Positions 16,043-24,426 of a DNA stretch of 64,000 nucleotides are shown here, piece after piece. The DNA lies in the NCBI RefSeq assembly GCF_006152145.1, contig NZ_VDFV01000001.1, forward strand, positions 1 through 64,000, in the 5' to 3' direction. The notes beneath the pieces are model-generated. The model had not been told where the DNA came from. It ran no database searches and worked only from the letters and a program-made list of their open reading frames with translations. Origin of the DNA: Rubellimicrobium roseum (GTDB lineage: Bacteria; Pseudomonadota; Alphaproteobacteria; Rhodobacterales; Rhodobacteraceae). Every line of letters begins with the position of its first letter. Within the stretch, counting starts at the first letter, position 1. The translations under genes were made by a program, and so were the position numbers.

Positions 16043-16781
16043 GCCTTCCGGCCTCTTCGTCAGCTTCGAGGGCATCGACGGCAGCGGCAAGTCCACGCAG
16101 GCGCGGCTCCTGGCCGAGCGCCTGCGCGCGCAGGGCCGCGAGGTCGTCCTCACGCGCGAGCCCGGCGGCAGCCCCGGCGCCGAGGAGATCCGCCGCCTGG
16201 TGCTCACCGGCGACCGCGGCCGCTGGTCGGCCGAGACCGAGATCCTCCTCTTCACCGCCGCCCGCCGCGACCATCTGGAGCGCACGATCCGGCCCGCTCT
16301 CGACCGCGGCGCGGTGGTCATCACCGACCGCTTCGCCGACTCGACGCGGCTCTACCAGGGCACCACGCGCGGCGACCTCCGCGCCACGGTGGACCGGCTC
16401 CACGCGCTGATGATCGGGGTAGAGCCCGACCTGACCTTCGTGATCGACATGGACCCGGCCCGCGCCCTGGCCCGCAGCCTGCGGCGCCTCGGCACCCCGC
16501 CCGAGCCCGCCGAGGTGGCCCTGCAGGAGGTGCTGGAGGTCCTGCGCTTGCCCGCCGAGGACAGCCTGGCCCCGGAGGCCGCCCTGCTCGCGCCCGCCGC
16601 GCCGCCCGAGGACCGCTTCGAGACCTTCGGCCTCGCCTTCCAGGAGCGCATCCGCGACGGCTTCCTCGCCCTCGCCCGCGCGCAACCCGCCCGCATCGCC
16701 GTCATCGACGGCGACCGCCCCGAGGCCGAGGTCGCCGCCGACGTGGCCGCGCTCGCCCTGTCCCGGCTGGCCCCCGCCTGA
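16032..16781 (+). CDS. tmk: Thymidylate kinase
   Basis: 249 residues; phosphorylates dTMP to dTDP with ATP in the cytoplasm. The P-loop GIDGSGKST lies at 14-22, the DR motif at VVITDRFADSTRLYQG, and the ATP-lid region follows LTFVIDMDPARALARS. Bacterial Tmk is normally 205-220 residues; the excess is an Ala/Pro/Glu-rich insert after LRRLGTPPEPAEVALQEVLE (about residues 155-200), just where the LID segment lies. The gene begins inside the end of dacC and its TGA shares a base with the holB ATG (TGATG), so translation is coupled. Confidence 0.92.
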   Translation: MAAEPSGLFVSFEGIDGSGKSTQARLLAERLRAQGREVVLTREPGGSPGAEEIRRLVLTGDRGRWSAETEILLFTAARRDHLERTIRPALDRGAVVITDRFADSTRLYQGTTRGDLRATVDRLHALMIGVEPDLTFVIDMDPARALARSLRRLGTPPEPAEVALQEVLEVLRLPAEDSLAPEAALLAPAAPPEDRFETFGLAFQERIRDGFLALARAQPARIAVIDGDRPEAEVAADVAALALSRLAPA

Positions 16782-17887
16782 TGGCCCGCGCCCCCGTCGA
16801 CGAGCCCTTGCCCGAGCCCGACCGCCGCGACGGCGCCCCCCACCCGCGCGAGGCGACGGCCCTTGTCGGCCACGACGCGGCCCAGCGCGACATCCTGACG
16901 GCGCTCGCCTCCGGCAAGGTCCATTCCGGCTGGCTCCTGTCGGGCCCCGAGGGCGTGGGCAAGGCGACGCTCGCCTACCGCATGGCCGCCACGCTGCTCG
17001 CCCACCGCCCGGGCGATCCCGCGCCCTCCGCGCTGGGCCTGCCACTCGACCACCCCGACGCCCGGCTCCTGCGCGCGGGCGCCCATCCCCGGCTCTTCGT
17101 CCTGCGGCGCGGCCCCGACGACAAGGGCAACCTCCGCTCCGTCATCACCGTGGAGGAGGCGCGCAAGCTCCGGGGCTTCTTCGGCCTGTCCGCCGCCGAT
17201 GGCGGCCGGCGCGTCGTCATCGTCGACGCCGCCGACGAGATGAACCCCAACGCCGCCAATGCCATCCTGAAGCTCCTGGAGGAGCCCCCGGCGCAGGCCA
17301 CCCTCCTCCTGATCGCGCACCAGCCCGCGCGTCTCCTGCCCACCATCCGCTCGCGCTGCCGGACGCTTCGCCTGTCCCCGCTCGGCGCCGGCGACCTCGG
17401 CCACGCCATGGACGCCATCGGCCTTTCGACCGACTCCCCCGAGGCGCTGGCCGAACTGGCCGCAGGCTCCGTCGGCAACGCCGTCCGCCTCGCCCACGCG
17501 GGCGGCCTCGACCTCTATGCCGAGCTGGTCGCGCTCCTGAACACTCTCCCCCGCCTCGACCGCCCCCGCGCGATCCGCCTCGCCGAATCCGCCGCCGGTC
17601 GCGCCGAGGGCCGCTTCGACCTCCTCCTCGACCTTCTCGACCTCCTCCTCACCCGCCTCGCCCGCACGGGCCTCCAGGGCCCCCCGACCGAGGCCGCGCC
17701 GGGCGAAGCCGCCCTCCTCCAGCGCCTCGCGCCCCACGATCTCGCCGCCCGCGCCTGGGCCGACCGGCAGGCGCTGGCCTCGGCGCGGGCGCGTCAGGGC
17801 AAGGCGGTCAACCTTGACCCTGCCGCGCTCCTCATCGATATGCTCCTCCAGATCGAACAGACGGCGCGCACGGCCGCCGCAGCCTGA
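16781..17887 (+). CDS. holB: DNA polymerase III subunit delta'
   Basis: 368 residues, an AAA+ clamp-loader subunit that helps load the beta sliding clamp. The N-terminus ATALVGHDAAQRDILTALAS leads to a P-loop GPEGVGKATLAYR. The Walker B region reads VVIVDAADEMNPNAANAILK, followed by LLEEPPAQATLLLIAH and the SRC motif IRSRCRTLRL that supplies the arginine finger. The E. coli-type zinc-binding cysteines are absent, as usual in Alphaproteobacteria. It is translationally coupled to tmk and followed after 10 bases by tatD, an arrangement (tmk-holB-tatD) conserved widely in bacteria. Confidence 0.93.
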   Translation: MARAPVDEPLPEPDRRDGAPHPREATALVGHDAAQRDILTALASGKVHSGWLLSGPEGVGKATLAYRMAATLLAHRPGDPAPSALGLPLDHPDARLLRAGAHPRLFVLRRGPDDKGNLRSVITVEEARKLRGFFGLSAADGGRRVVIVDAADEMNPNAANAILKLLEEPPAQATLLLIAHQPARLLPTIRSRCRTLRLSPLGAGDLGHAMDAIGLSTDSPEALAELAAGSVGNAVRLAHAGGLDLYAELVALLNTLPRLDRPRAIRLAESAAGRAEGRFDLLLDLLDLLLTRLARTGLQGPPTEAAPGEAALLQRLAPHDLAARAWADRQALASARARQGKAVNLDPAALLIDMLLQIEQTARTAAAA

Positions 17888-17897
17888 GAGGCGGCCC

Positions 17898-18713
17898 TTG
17901 AAGCCCGACGCAGCCCCCCTTCCCGGCCTCGTGGACAGCCACTGCCACCTGGACTTCCCGCAGCTCGCCGCCGACCTGCCCGAGGTCTTGGCCCGCGCCC
18001 GCGCCATGGGCGTCGAGCGGATGGTCACCATCTGCACCCGCCTGCGCACCGAGCCGCAGGTCCGCGCGCTCGCCGAATCCCACCCCGGCCTCTTCTACGC
18101 CGCGGGCACCCATCCCATGAGCGCCGCCGAGGAGCCGCTCGCCACCGTCGAGCAGCTCGTGGGTCTCGCCCGCCACCCGCTCATGGTCGGCATCGGAGAG
18201 ACGGGGCTCGACTACCACTACTCGGCCGACAGCGCCGCGATCCAGCAGACCTCGCTCTGCGTCCACATCGAGGCCGCGCAGGAAACCGGCCTCCCCCTCA
18301 TCATCCACGCCCGCGACGCGGACGAGGACATGGCCCGCATCCTCTCCGAGGGCTACCTCCAGAAGCCCTACGGCTGCGTCATGCACTGCTTCTCCTCGGG
18401 CGAGAACCTCGCCCGCGCCGCGCTCGACCTCGGCTTCTACCTGTCCGTCTCCGGCATCGCCGCCTTCCCCAAGTCGGGCGAGCTGCGTGACATCCTCCGC
18501 CACGCCCCCCTCGACCGCATCCTGGTGGAAACGGACTCCCCCTACCTCGCCCCCCCGCCCCATCGCGGACAGCGCAACGAGCCCGGCTACGTCGCCCATA
18601 CCGCCCGCGCCGTGGCCCACCTCTGGGACCAGAGCCCCGAGGACTTCGCCCGCGCCACCACCGCGAACTTCGACCGCCTCTTCGCCAAGGCGGCCCAGGG
18701 CCGGGCGGCGTGA
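17898..18713 (+). CDS. tatD: TatD-family metal-dependent deoxyribonuclease
   Basis: 271 residues when started at TTG 17898, the only plausible start before the conserved N-terminus GLVDSHCHLDFPQLA; no ATG precedes it in a suitable place. The metal ligands of the TatD TIM barrel are visible: H-x-H in DSHCHLD, the glutamate in VGIGETGLDY, histidines in LPLIIHARDAD and VMHCFSSG, and the aspartate in ILVETDSPYLAP. Family members are 3'-5' exonucleases or D-aminoacyl-tRNA deacylase-like hydrolases; the true substrate is debated. It lies between holB and the metallo-hydrolase gene, overlapping the latter by 4 bases. Confidence 0.9.
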   Translation: MKPDAAPLPGLVDSHCHLDFPQLAADLPEVLARARAMGVERMVTICTRLRTEPQVRALAESHPGLFYAAGTHPMSAAEEPLATVEQLVGLARHPLMVGIGETGLDYHYSADSAAIQQTSLCVHIEAAQETGLPLIIHARDADEDMARILSEGYLQKPYGCVMHCFSSGENLARAALDLGFYLSVSGIAAFPKSGELRDILRHAPLDRILVETDSPYLAPPPHRGQRNEPGYVAHTARAVAHLWDQSPEDFARATTANFDRLFAKAAQGRAA

Positions 18714-19504
18714 GCGGCACCTTCCGCATCCTGGGCTGCGGCTCCTCGGGGGGCGTGCCGCGCCTGGGCGGCGACTGGGGCGCCTGCGACCCCGCCGACC
18801 CGCGCAACGCCCGCACCCGCTGCTCGGCCCTCGTCACGCGCACCGGCCCCCAGGGCACCACCCGCGTCCTCATCGACACCTCGCCGGACCTGCGCCACCA
18901 GCTCCTCGCGGCGGGCGTGGGCCTCCTCGACGCCGTGCTCTACACGCACCCGCACGCTGACCATGTCCACGGCATCGACGACCTGCGGATGGTGGTCTTC
19001 AACCTGCGCTCGCGCCTGCCCGTCTGGGCCGACGCGCCCACCTCGCAGGCGCTCCTGCTCCGCTTCGGCTACGCCTTCGAGACGCCCCCCGGCTCGGGCT
19101 ACCCGCCGATCTGCGACCTCCACCGGATCGAGGGACCCGTCACCATCGACGGCGCGGGCGGCCCCCTCACCTTCACCCCCTTCACCGTGGAGCATGGGGG
19201 CATCCCCGCCCTGGGCTTCCGCGTCGGCGCCCTGGCCTATCTCCCCGACGTCTCCGCGATCCCCGAGCCCGCCTGGCCCGCGCTCATGGGCCTCGACACC
19301 TTCATCGTGGACGCCCTGCGCTACAAGCCGCACCCGACCCACGCCCATCTCGACCAGGCGCTCGAATGGATCGCGCGCGCCCGCCCCCGGCAGGCGGTGA
19401 CGACCAACATGCACGTGGACCTCGACTACGCGACGCTCGCGCGCGACCTGCCTCCGGGCGTGATCCCCGCCCATGACGGGCTCGAACTCGCATTCGATCC
19501 GTGA
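18710..19504 (+). CDS. Metallo-beta-lactamase-fold hydrolase (PhnP/RNase Z-like)
   Basis: 264 residues starting at a GTG that overlaps the tatD stop. The start reads FRILGCGSSGGVPRLGGDWG, typical of the PhnP-like/lipoyl-transferase-like MBL group. The metal-binding signature H-x-H-x-D-H is present in YTHPHADHVHGIDDLR, a second histidine in FTVEHGGIPALGF and a late one in PTHAHLDQALEW. Cysteines in GACDPADPRNARTRCSALV could form the small zinc site seen in PhnP. PhnP hydrolyses cyclic ribose phosphates, but no phosphonate genes are nearby, so substrate is uncertain. Placement after tatD is conserved in Rhodobacterales. Confidence 0.85.
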   Translation: MSGTFRILGCGSSGGVPRLGGDWGACDPADPRNARTRCSALVTRTGPQGTTRVLIDTSPDLRHQLLAAGVGLLDAVLYTHPHADHVHGIDDLRMVVFNLRSRLPVWADAPTSQALLLRFGYAFETPPGSGYPPICDLHRIEGPVTIDGAGGPLTFTPFTVEHGGIPALGFRVGALAYLPDVSAIPEPAWPALMGLDTFIVDALRYKPHPTHAHLDQALEWIARARPRQAVTTNMHVDLDYATLARDLPPGVIPAHDGLELAFDP

Positions 19505-20430
19505 GCATCCTCCTGTCCGTCATCCTGCCGGTCTTCGTGGTGATCGGGATCGGCTTCCTCGCGGCCAAGCGCGGCCTGATGACCGAATCCGGCATCGACG
19601 GCGTGATGCGCTTCTCCCAGGGCTTCGCGGTCCCCGTCCTGTTGTTCCAGGCGCTCGCGAACCTCGACCTGGGCGCGAACTTCGACCTCCGGCTCGTCGG
19701 GACCTTCTACACCGGCTCGTTCACCTGCTTCGTGATCGGGATGTTGGCGGCGGTCTACCTTTTCAAGCGCGACTGGGAGGACGCGGTCGCCATCGGCTTC
19801 ATCGCGCTCTTCTCCAACTCGCTCCTCCTGGGCCTCCCCATCACCGAGCGGGCCTTCGGGCCGGCTTCGACGGCGGCCAACTTCGCCATCATCGCCGTGC
19901 ACTCCCCCTTCTGCTACGCGGTGGGCATCACGGCCATGGAGATCGTCAAGTCCAAGGGCCAGCCGCCCCGCACGGTGCCGCTCAAGGTCCTCAAGGCCAT
20001 CTTCTCCAACTCCCTCATCGTCGGGATCACGCTGGGGCTGATCGTCAACCTCACCGGCCTGCCGATCCCGACCGTGGTGGACGAAGGGCTCGACATGCTG
20101 GTGCGCGCGGCCCTGCCTTCCGCGCTCTTCGGCCTGGGCGGCGTCATCGCCCGCTACCGGATCGAGGGCGACCTGCCCACGATCCTCTTCACCCTGGCGC
20201 TGTCGCTGATCCTCCACCCGGCCATCGCCTGGGGGCTCGGGACGGCCATGCAACTGCCCCCGGACGCCTTCCGTTCGGTGGTGGTGACGGCCTGCATGGC
20301 GCCCGGCGCCAACGCCTATCTCTTCGCCTCCATGTACGGGCGCGCCACGCGCGTCGCCGCCTCCTGCGTCCTTCTCGGCACCGCGCTATCGACCCTCACC
20401 GCCGCCGTCTGGCTCGCGCTGCTGGCCTAG
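19501..20430 (+). CDS. AEC-family auxin-efflux-type permease
   Basis: 309 residues with about ten hydrophobic segments, beginning at a GTG overlapping the preceding stop by 4 bases. The N-terminal SVILPVFVVIGIGFLAAKRG and the paired half-repeat near 165-310 (FSNSLIVGITLGLIVNLTGL... FGLGGVIARYRIEG) are the usual AEC architecture. Members export or import small organic acids (malate, malonate) or hormones; no substrate signature is visible. It is the last gene of the operon that starts with the SPOR lipoprotein. Confidence 0.85.
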   Translation: MSILLSVILPVFVVIGIGFLAAKRGLMTESGIDGVMRFSQGFAVPVLLFQALANLDLGANFDLRLVGTFYTGSFTCFVIGMLAAVYLFKRDWEDAVAIGFIALFSNSLLLGLPITERAFGPASTAANFAIIAVHSPFCYAVGITAMEIVKSKGQPPRTVPLKVLKAIFSNSLIVGITLGLIVNLTGLPIPTVVDEGLDMLVRAALPSALFGLGGVIARYRIEGDLPTILFTLALSLILHPAIAWGLGTAMQLPPDAFRSVVVTACMAPGANAYLFASMYGRATRVAASCVLLGTALSTLTAAVWLALLA

Positions 20431-20764
20431 GGCCCGGCGCGCCCAAGGTGTTGCGTCAAGCGGGGGAGGACCGTTCGGTGCTGTAGGAACCTGTTAACCT
20501 CTGTCCCGCACCCTGATCGCGCACGCATCGCCACGGGACCGCCTGCGGGACATTGCTCTCCCGCTCTCGGACGACATCTTCGTGGCCCGCTCTTTGCAGG
20601 AACCCGGCCCGCGTGCCGCCGGACCATCTGGGGATCCCACCCCCCAGCCGCCGCGCGTCGAACACGCGCCCCCTGCCCGCGTCGGAGTGGCGTCCCGCGG
20701 GCAGCGCCGGAGGCCGTCCGCCACGCGCGCCCAAGCGCGGCGGAAACGCTCCGATCTCGCGCCC
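20431..20764. other. Intergenic region between convergent operons
   Basis: About 330 bases between the AEC permease stop and the stop of the minus-strand ABC permease. Open frames here have skewed composition and no family resemblance. I see no strong terminator hairpin with a T tract, tRNA or repeat. Confidence 0.4.
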
Positions 20765-21616
20765 TCAGGCCGCCGACAGCCCCCGCATCCGCTCGTTCCG
20801 CCGCCGCAGCAGCTCCAGCGTGGCCAGCAGCAGGACGGACACCGCGATCAGCACGGTCGCCGCGGCCAGGATCGTGGGCGAGATCTGCTCGCGCAGGCCG
20901 ATGAACATCTGCCACGGCAGGGTCTTCTGCCCGGCCGCGCCCATGAACATCACTACCACCACCTCGTCGAACGAGGTGATGAAGGCGAACAGCGCCCCCG
21001 ACACCACGCCCGGCAGGATCAGCGGCATCTGCACCTTGAAGAAGGTGCGGATCGGCCCCGCCCCCAAGCTGGCCGAGGCCCGCGTCAGCGACTTGTCGAA
21101 GCCCACCAGCGTCGCCGTCACGGTGATGATGACGAAGGGGATGCCCAGCGCCGCATGCGCCAGCACCACGCCCCAATAGGTCCCCTGCAGCCCGATCCGG
21201 CTGTAGAAGAAGTACATGCCGGCCGCCGAGATGATGAGCGGCACGATCATGGGCGAGATCAGGATCGCCATGATCGCCCCCTTGAACGGCACGTGGGACT
21301 GAGACAGCCCCACCGCCGCCAGCGTCCCCAGCGCCACCGCGAGGAGCGTCGCCATGGGCGCGATCTTCAGCGAGTTCCAGAGCGGTCCCTGCCAGTCGAT
21401 GTTGTTGAAGAAGTCGTCGTAGTGCTTGAGCGAATACCCCGCCGGGTCGAGCGCCAGCATCTCCGGCGTGAAGGTGAAGAAGTCCGTGGCGTTGAACGAC
21501 AGCGGGATGATGACCAGGATCGGCGCGATCAGGTAGAAGAGGATCAGCCCGCAGATCGTGCGGAAGGTGTAGTGCCAGACCCGCTGGCCCGTCGTGGCGT
21601 AGCTCGGCAATGCCAT
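20765..21616 (-). CDS. ABC transporter inner-membrane permease, PotC type
   Basis: 283 residues with six predicted membrane helices starting at YTFRTICGLILFYLIAPILV. The EAA loop that docks onto the ATPase is visible as ASASLGAGPIRTFFKVQMPL (E replaced by a shorter A-S-L-G form typical of the PotC group). It is the last gene of a four-gene polyamine/opine-type importer and follows the PotB-type permease by 4 bases. In the family PotB and PotC form a heterodimeric channel. The substrate is more likely a polyamine-like or amino-acid-derived cation, but related systems import other compounds. Confidence 0.88.
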   Translation of the reverse strand: MALPSYATTGQRVWHYTFRTICGLILFYLIAPILVIIPLSFNATDFFTFTPEMLALDPAGYSLKHYDDFFNNIDWQGPLWNSLKIAPMATLLAVALGTLAAVGLSQSHVPFKGAIMAILISPMIVPLIISAAGMYFFYSRIGLQGTYWGVVLAHAALGIPFVIITVTATLVGFDKSLTRASASLGAGPIRTFFKVQMPLILPGVVSGALFAFITSFDEVVVVMFMGAAGQKTLPWQMFIGLREQISPTILAAATVLIAVSVLLLATLELLRRRNERMRGLSAA

Positions 21617-21620
21617 TGGT

Positions 21621-23192
21621 TCAGCCCCCCAGCTTCACGTTGTCGATGCCCACGAGCCGGTCGTAGACCCAGTAGAGCAGCAGCACGACCGCCAGCAGGA
21701 TCGTCCCCAGCGCCGCCGCGAGGCCCCAGTTGAGCGAGGTCGAGATGTGGTAGGCGATCCGGTTCGAGATGAAGACGCCCTTGGTCCCGCCCACGAGTTC
21801 CGGTGTGATGTAGTAGCCGATGGACAGGATGAAGACGAGGATCGAGCCCGCCCCGATGCCCGGCACCGACTGCGGGAAGTAGACCCGCCAGAAGGCTGTC
21901 CAGTCGTTCGCGCCCAGCGACTTGGCCGCGCGCACGAACGAAGGCGGAATGCCCTTCATCACCGAATAGAGCGGCAGGATCATGAACGGCAGCAGGATGT
22001 GAGTCATCGCGATGATCGTGCCGGTCTGGTTGTTGATCATCACGAGCCGGTTCGCGTCGCTCACGACCCCCGCCCAGACGAGGATGTCGTTGATGACCCC
22101 CTGCTGCTGAAGAAGCACCTTCCAGGCCGAGGTCCGCACGAGGAGCGAGGTCCAGAACGGCAGCAGCACGAGGATCATCAGCAGGTTCGCCGTCCGCATC
22201 GGCAGGCTCGCCAGCAGGTACGCGATGGGATAGCCCAAAAGGATGCAGGTCCCGGTGATGACCAGCGACATGATCATCGTGCGGACGAACAGCGTCACGT
22301 AGATGCGGTCGTTCTCCGGCCGGACCGAGACGCCGTCGAGGTCCTTCTGCAGGTCCACGGCGTTCAGGTAGTAGCCCGGCGTGTAGGCGGGCGCATAGAG
22401 CCGAAGGACGTTCCAGATCTCCGGCTCGCCCCAGGCGTCGTCCTCCTCGATCAGGAGCTCCTTGATCGACACGGTCTCGAAGCCCGTCACGTCCACCGCC
22501 GGCAGCCCCGGCGGCTGCGCGCCGGCCGAAAGGTCGCGATGGAGCGCGGCATAGACCATGTCGCCGGGCTCCTCTTCGGCGGGGTCGTCGTTGCCCACCT
22601 CGGTCGTGAACTGCGCCCAGGCGTCGTAGGCGTCGGCCGTCTCGGGCAGCGCGGCGCGCACCGCCTCGTCGGCCATCCAGGCGGCCCACTGCGCCCCGTC
22701 CTCGAAGGCCGGGTCCGCGTCCTGGAACTGGTCGGTGTAGACGTCGGTGCCGAAGCGCGCGACCGCCCGCCCCGTGCCCCGGAACAGCGACGAGGCCCCG
22801 CCCCATTCGTAGTTGAGCCGCGTGCCGAGCTGCGTGTGCCGCTTGTACTCCTCGGCGACCACCAGATCCTCGTAGAGCGCGACGAAGGCGGGCTCACCCG
22901 GCACGGGGGCCGTGTCCTCGCGCAGGGCCGCGACCGTGCGCGGCAGCGTATCGCCCACGATCCGGTTCTCGACCGAGCGGAACAGCATGTCCCCGATCGG
23001 CAGCACGAAGGTGGCAAGGATGAAAAGAAGCAGCGGCGCGATCAGCAGCAGCGCCCGCGCCTTCTGCCGCCGCAGGCTGCGCGCGAGGCTCGCCTTCAGC
23101 GGCGTGCCGTCCGCGGCCAGCACCGGCCCCGAAGCGACGGGCCGCGCCTCGCGTCCCGCGGGCATCCCGCCCGAGATGGTTGCGTCGGCCAT
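21621..23192 (-). CDS. ABC transporter inner-membrane permease, PotB type with large periplasmic insert
   Basis: 523 residues, far longer than E. coli PotB (about 280). The first helix ALLLIAPLLLFILATFVLPI is followed by an acidic hydrophilic stretch of about 210 residues (roughly 75-285) before the second helix IMSLVITGTCILLGYPIAYL, then the canonical permease core with the EAA loop RAAKSLGANDWTAFWRVYFP. The insert is predicted periplasmic and also occurs in other Rhodobacteraceae homologues; a role in docking the binding protein is a guess. It lies between the binding protein gene and the second permease. Confidence 0.87.
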   Translation of the reverse strand: MADATISGGMPAGREARPVASGPVLAADGTPLKASLARSLRRQKARALLLIAPLLLFILATFVLPIGDMLFRSVENRIVGDTLPRTVAALREDTAPVPGEPAFVALYEDLVVAEEYKRHTQLGTRLNYEWGGASSLFRGTGRAVARFGTDVYTDQFQDADPAFEDGAQWAAWMADEAVRAALPETADAYDAWAQFTTEVGNDDPAEEEPGDMVYAALHRDLSAGAQPPGLPAVDVTGFETVSIKELLIEEDDAWGEPEIWNVLRLYAPAYTPGYYLNAVDLQKDLDGVSVRPENDRIYVTLFVRTMIMSLVITGTCILLGYPIAYLLASLPMRTANLLMILVLLPFWTSLLVRTSAWKVLLQQQGVINDILVWAGVVSDANRLVMINNQTGTIIAMTHILLPFMILPLYSVMKGIPPSFVRAAKSLGANDWTAFWRVYFPQSVPGIGAGSILVFILSIGYYITPELVGGTKGVFISNRIAYHISTSLNWGLAAALGTILLAVVLLLYWVYDRLVGIDNVKLGG

Positions 23193-23214
23193 GCCGTCAC
23201 TCCTTCTGAAGGTG

Positions 23215-23238
23215 GGCGGGGCCCCGCAGGGCCCCGCC
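23215..23238 (-). promoter_or_regulatory. GC-rich stem-loop between binding-protein and permease genes
   Basis: GGCGGGGCCC-CGCA-GGGCCCCGCC is a perfect 10-base stem just after the binding-protein stop and before the permease start, without a T tract. Such intercistronic hairpins in importer operons protect the upstream mRNA from 3' decay and raise binding-protein levels over permease levels; that role is inferred here. Confidence 0.55.
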
Positions 23239-23246
23239 GCGTCCGC

Positions 23247-24392
23247 TTATTGGGCCAGCCAGTTCTGGAAGGTCGCTTCGACCTCGTCCTGGTTGTCCGC
23301 CCACCACTCGATGTTGTTCACGAGGTAGTTCTTCATGTTGTCGGGGTTCGTCGGCATGTGCGGCGCCATCTCGATGCCAAGGTCGGCATGGGTCGAGACG
23401 AGCGGCTGCGACGAGGCGCGCGCGGGCCCGTAGGCGATGTACTTGGCCTGATCGGCCAGACGCTGGGTGTCGGTCGCGAAGCGCGCGAAGTGCATCACGC
23501 GGTTCATCCGGTCCTCCGACAGGCCAGCCGGGACGATCCAGCCGTCGAAGTCGAAGTTCTGGTAGTCCCACAGCATCTCGACCGGCTGGTTCTGCTCGGC
23601 GATGACCGAGAACAGGCGGCCGTTGTAGGTCGAACCCATCACGACTTCCTTGTCGGCGAGCAGCTGCGGCGTCTCGGCGCCGGCGGTCCACCAGATCGTG
23701 CTGTCCTTGATCGTGTCGAGCTTGGCGAGCGCGCGCTCGACGCCGCCGTCCTCGTCCAGCACGTCATAGACGTCCTCGGCGGCGACGCCGTCGCAGATCA
23801 GCGCCCATTCGAGGTTCTTCTTCGGAGAGGCCTGCAGCGAGCGCATGCCCGGGAAGGCCTCGATGTCGAAGACGTCGCAGATGTCGTCGGGCGTCGCGCC
23901 GTTCCACTCGGCCACGTCGGTGCGGTAGCCGAAGGTGGTCGAGAAGTAGATCTGCGGCAGGTAGCAGTCGTTGATGATCGAGTCGCCGAAGTCCTCGGTG
24001 GGGGCCGAGCCGTCGTCGCCGGGGGCCAGCACCTCGTCATGGTCGATCTCGACCGCCAGCCCTTCGTCGCAGGCGCGCTGGGCGTCGGGCCCTTCCACGT
24101 CCACGAGGTCGAAGGGCATGTTGCCGGCTTCCTGGGCGGCGCGCAGCTTGGCGATGGCCTCGTTCGAGGACTCGTCCCAGGTCACGGTGATGCCGGTGGC
24201 GGCGATGTAGGGCTCCACATAGGCCTTGAGCTGCGAGTTCTGGTAGGCGCCGCCCCAGGACATGATGACCATGGAGTCCGCGCAGTTCTCGCAGGCGGGC
24301 AGCTCGGGCGCCGCGGCGTCCTGGGCAAGGGCCGCGCCGGCCATCGGCAGCAGCGCCAGCGCCGCGGACCCCATCAGCTTGGTGATCGTCAT
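23247..24392 (-). CDS. Periplasmic polyamine-type substrate-binding protein (PotD-like)
   Basis: 381 residues with a signal peptide ending AALAQ. The mature part begins with a short CENC segment (ACENCADSMVIMSWGGAYQN), a possible disulfide, then the extracellular solute-binding family 1/8 fold (SWGGAYQNSQLKAYVEPYIA, AGNMPFDLVDVEG, WWTAGAETPQLLADKEVVMG). Proteins of this group capture spermidine, putrescine or related compounds and deliver them to PotB/PotC. It lies directly downstream of the ATPase gene (34 bases) and upstream of both permeases. Ligand residues cannot be mapped with certainty, so the substrate is unproven. Confidence 0.87.
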   Translation of the reverse strand: MTITKLMGSAALALLPMAGAALAQDAAAPELPACENCADSMVIMSWGGAYQNSQLKAYVEPYIAATGITVTWDESSNEAIAKLRAAQEAGNMPFDLVDVEGPDAQRACDEGLAVEIDHDEVLAPGDDGSAPTEDFGDSIINDCYLPQIYFSTTFGYRTDVAEWNGATPDDICDVFDIEAFPGMRSLQASPKKNLEWALICDGVAAEDVYDVLDEDGGVERALAKLDTIKDSTIWWTAGAETPQLLADKEVVMGSTYNGRLFSVIAEQNQPVEMLWDYQNFDFDGWIVPAGLSEDRMNRVMHFARFATDTQRLADQAKYIAYGPARASSQPLVSTHADLGIEMAPHMPTNPDNMKNYLVNNIEWWADNQDEVEATFQNWLAQ

Positions 24393-24426
24393 TGCGGTTC
24401 TTCTCCCTGTTGAACCTTGTCGCTTA

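Noticed and set aside
21747-24413. 888-codon plus-strand open frame across the ABC importer
   Set aside because: Antisense shadow; the minus strand encodes a textbook importer operon.
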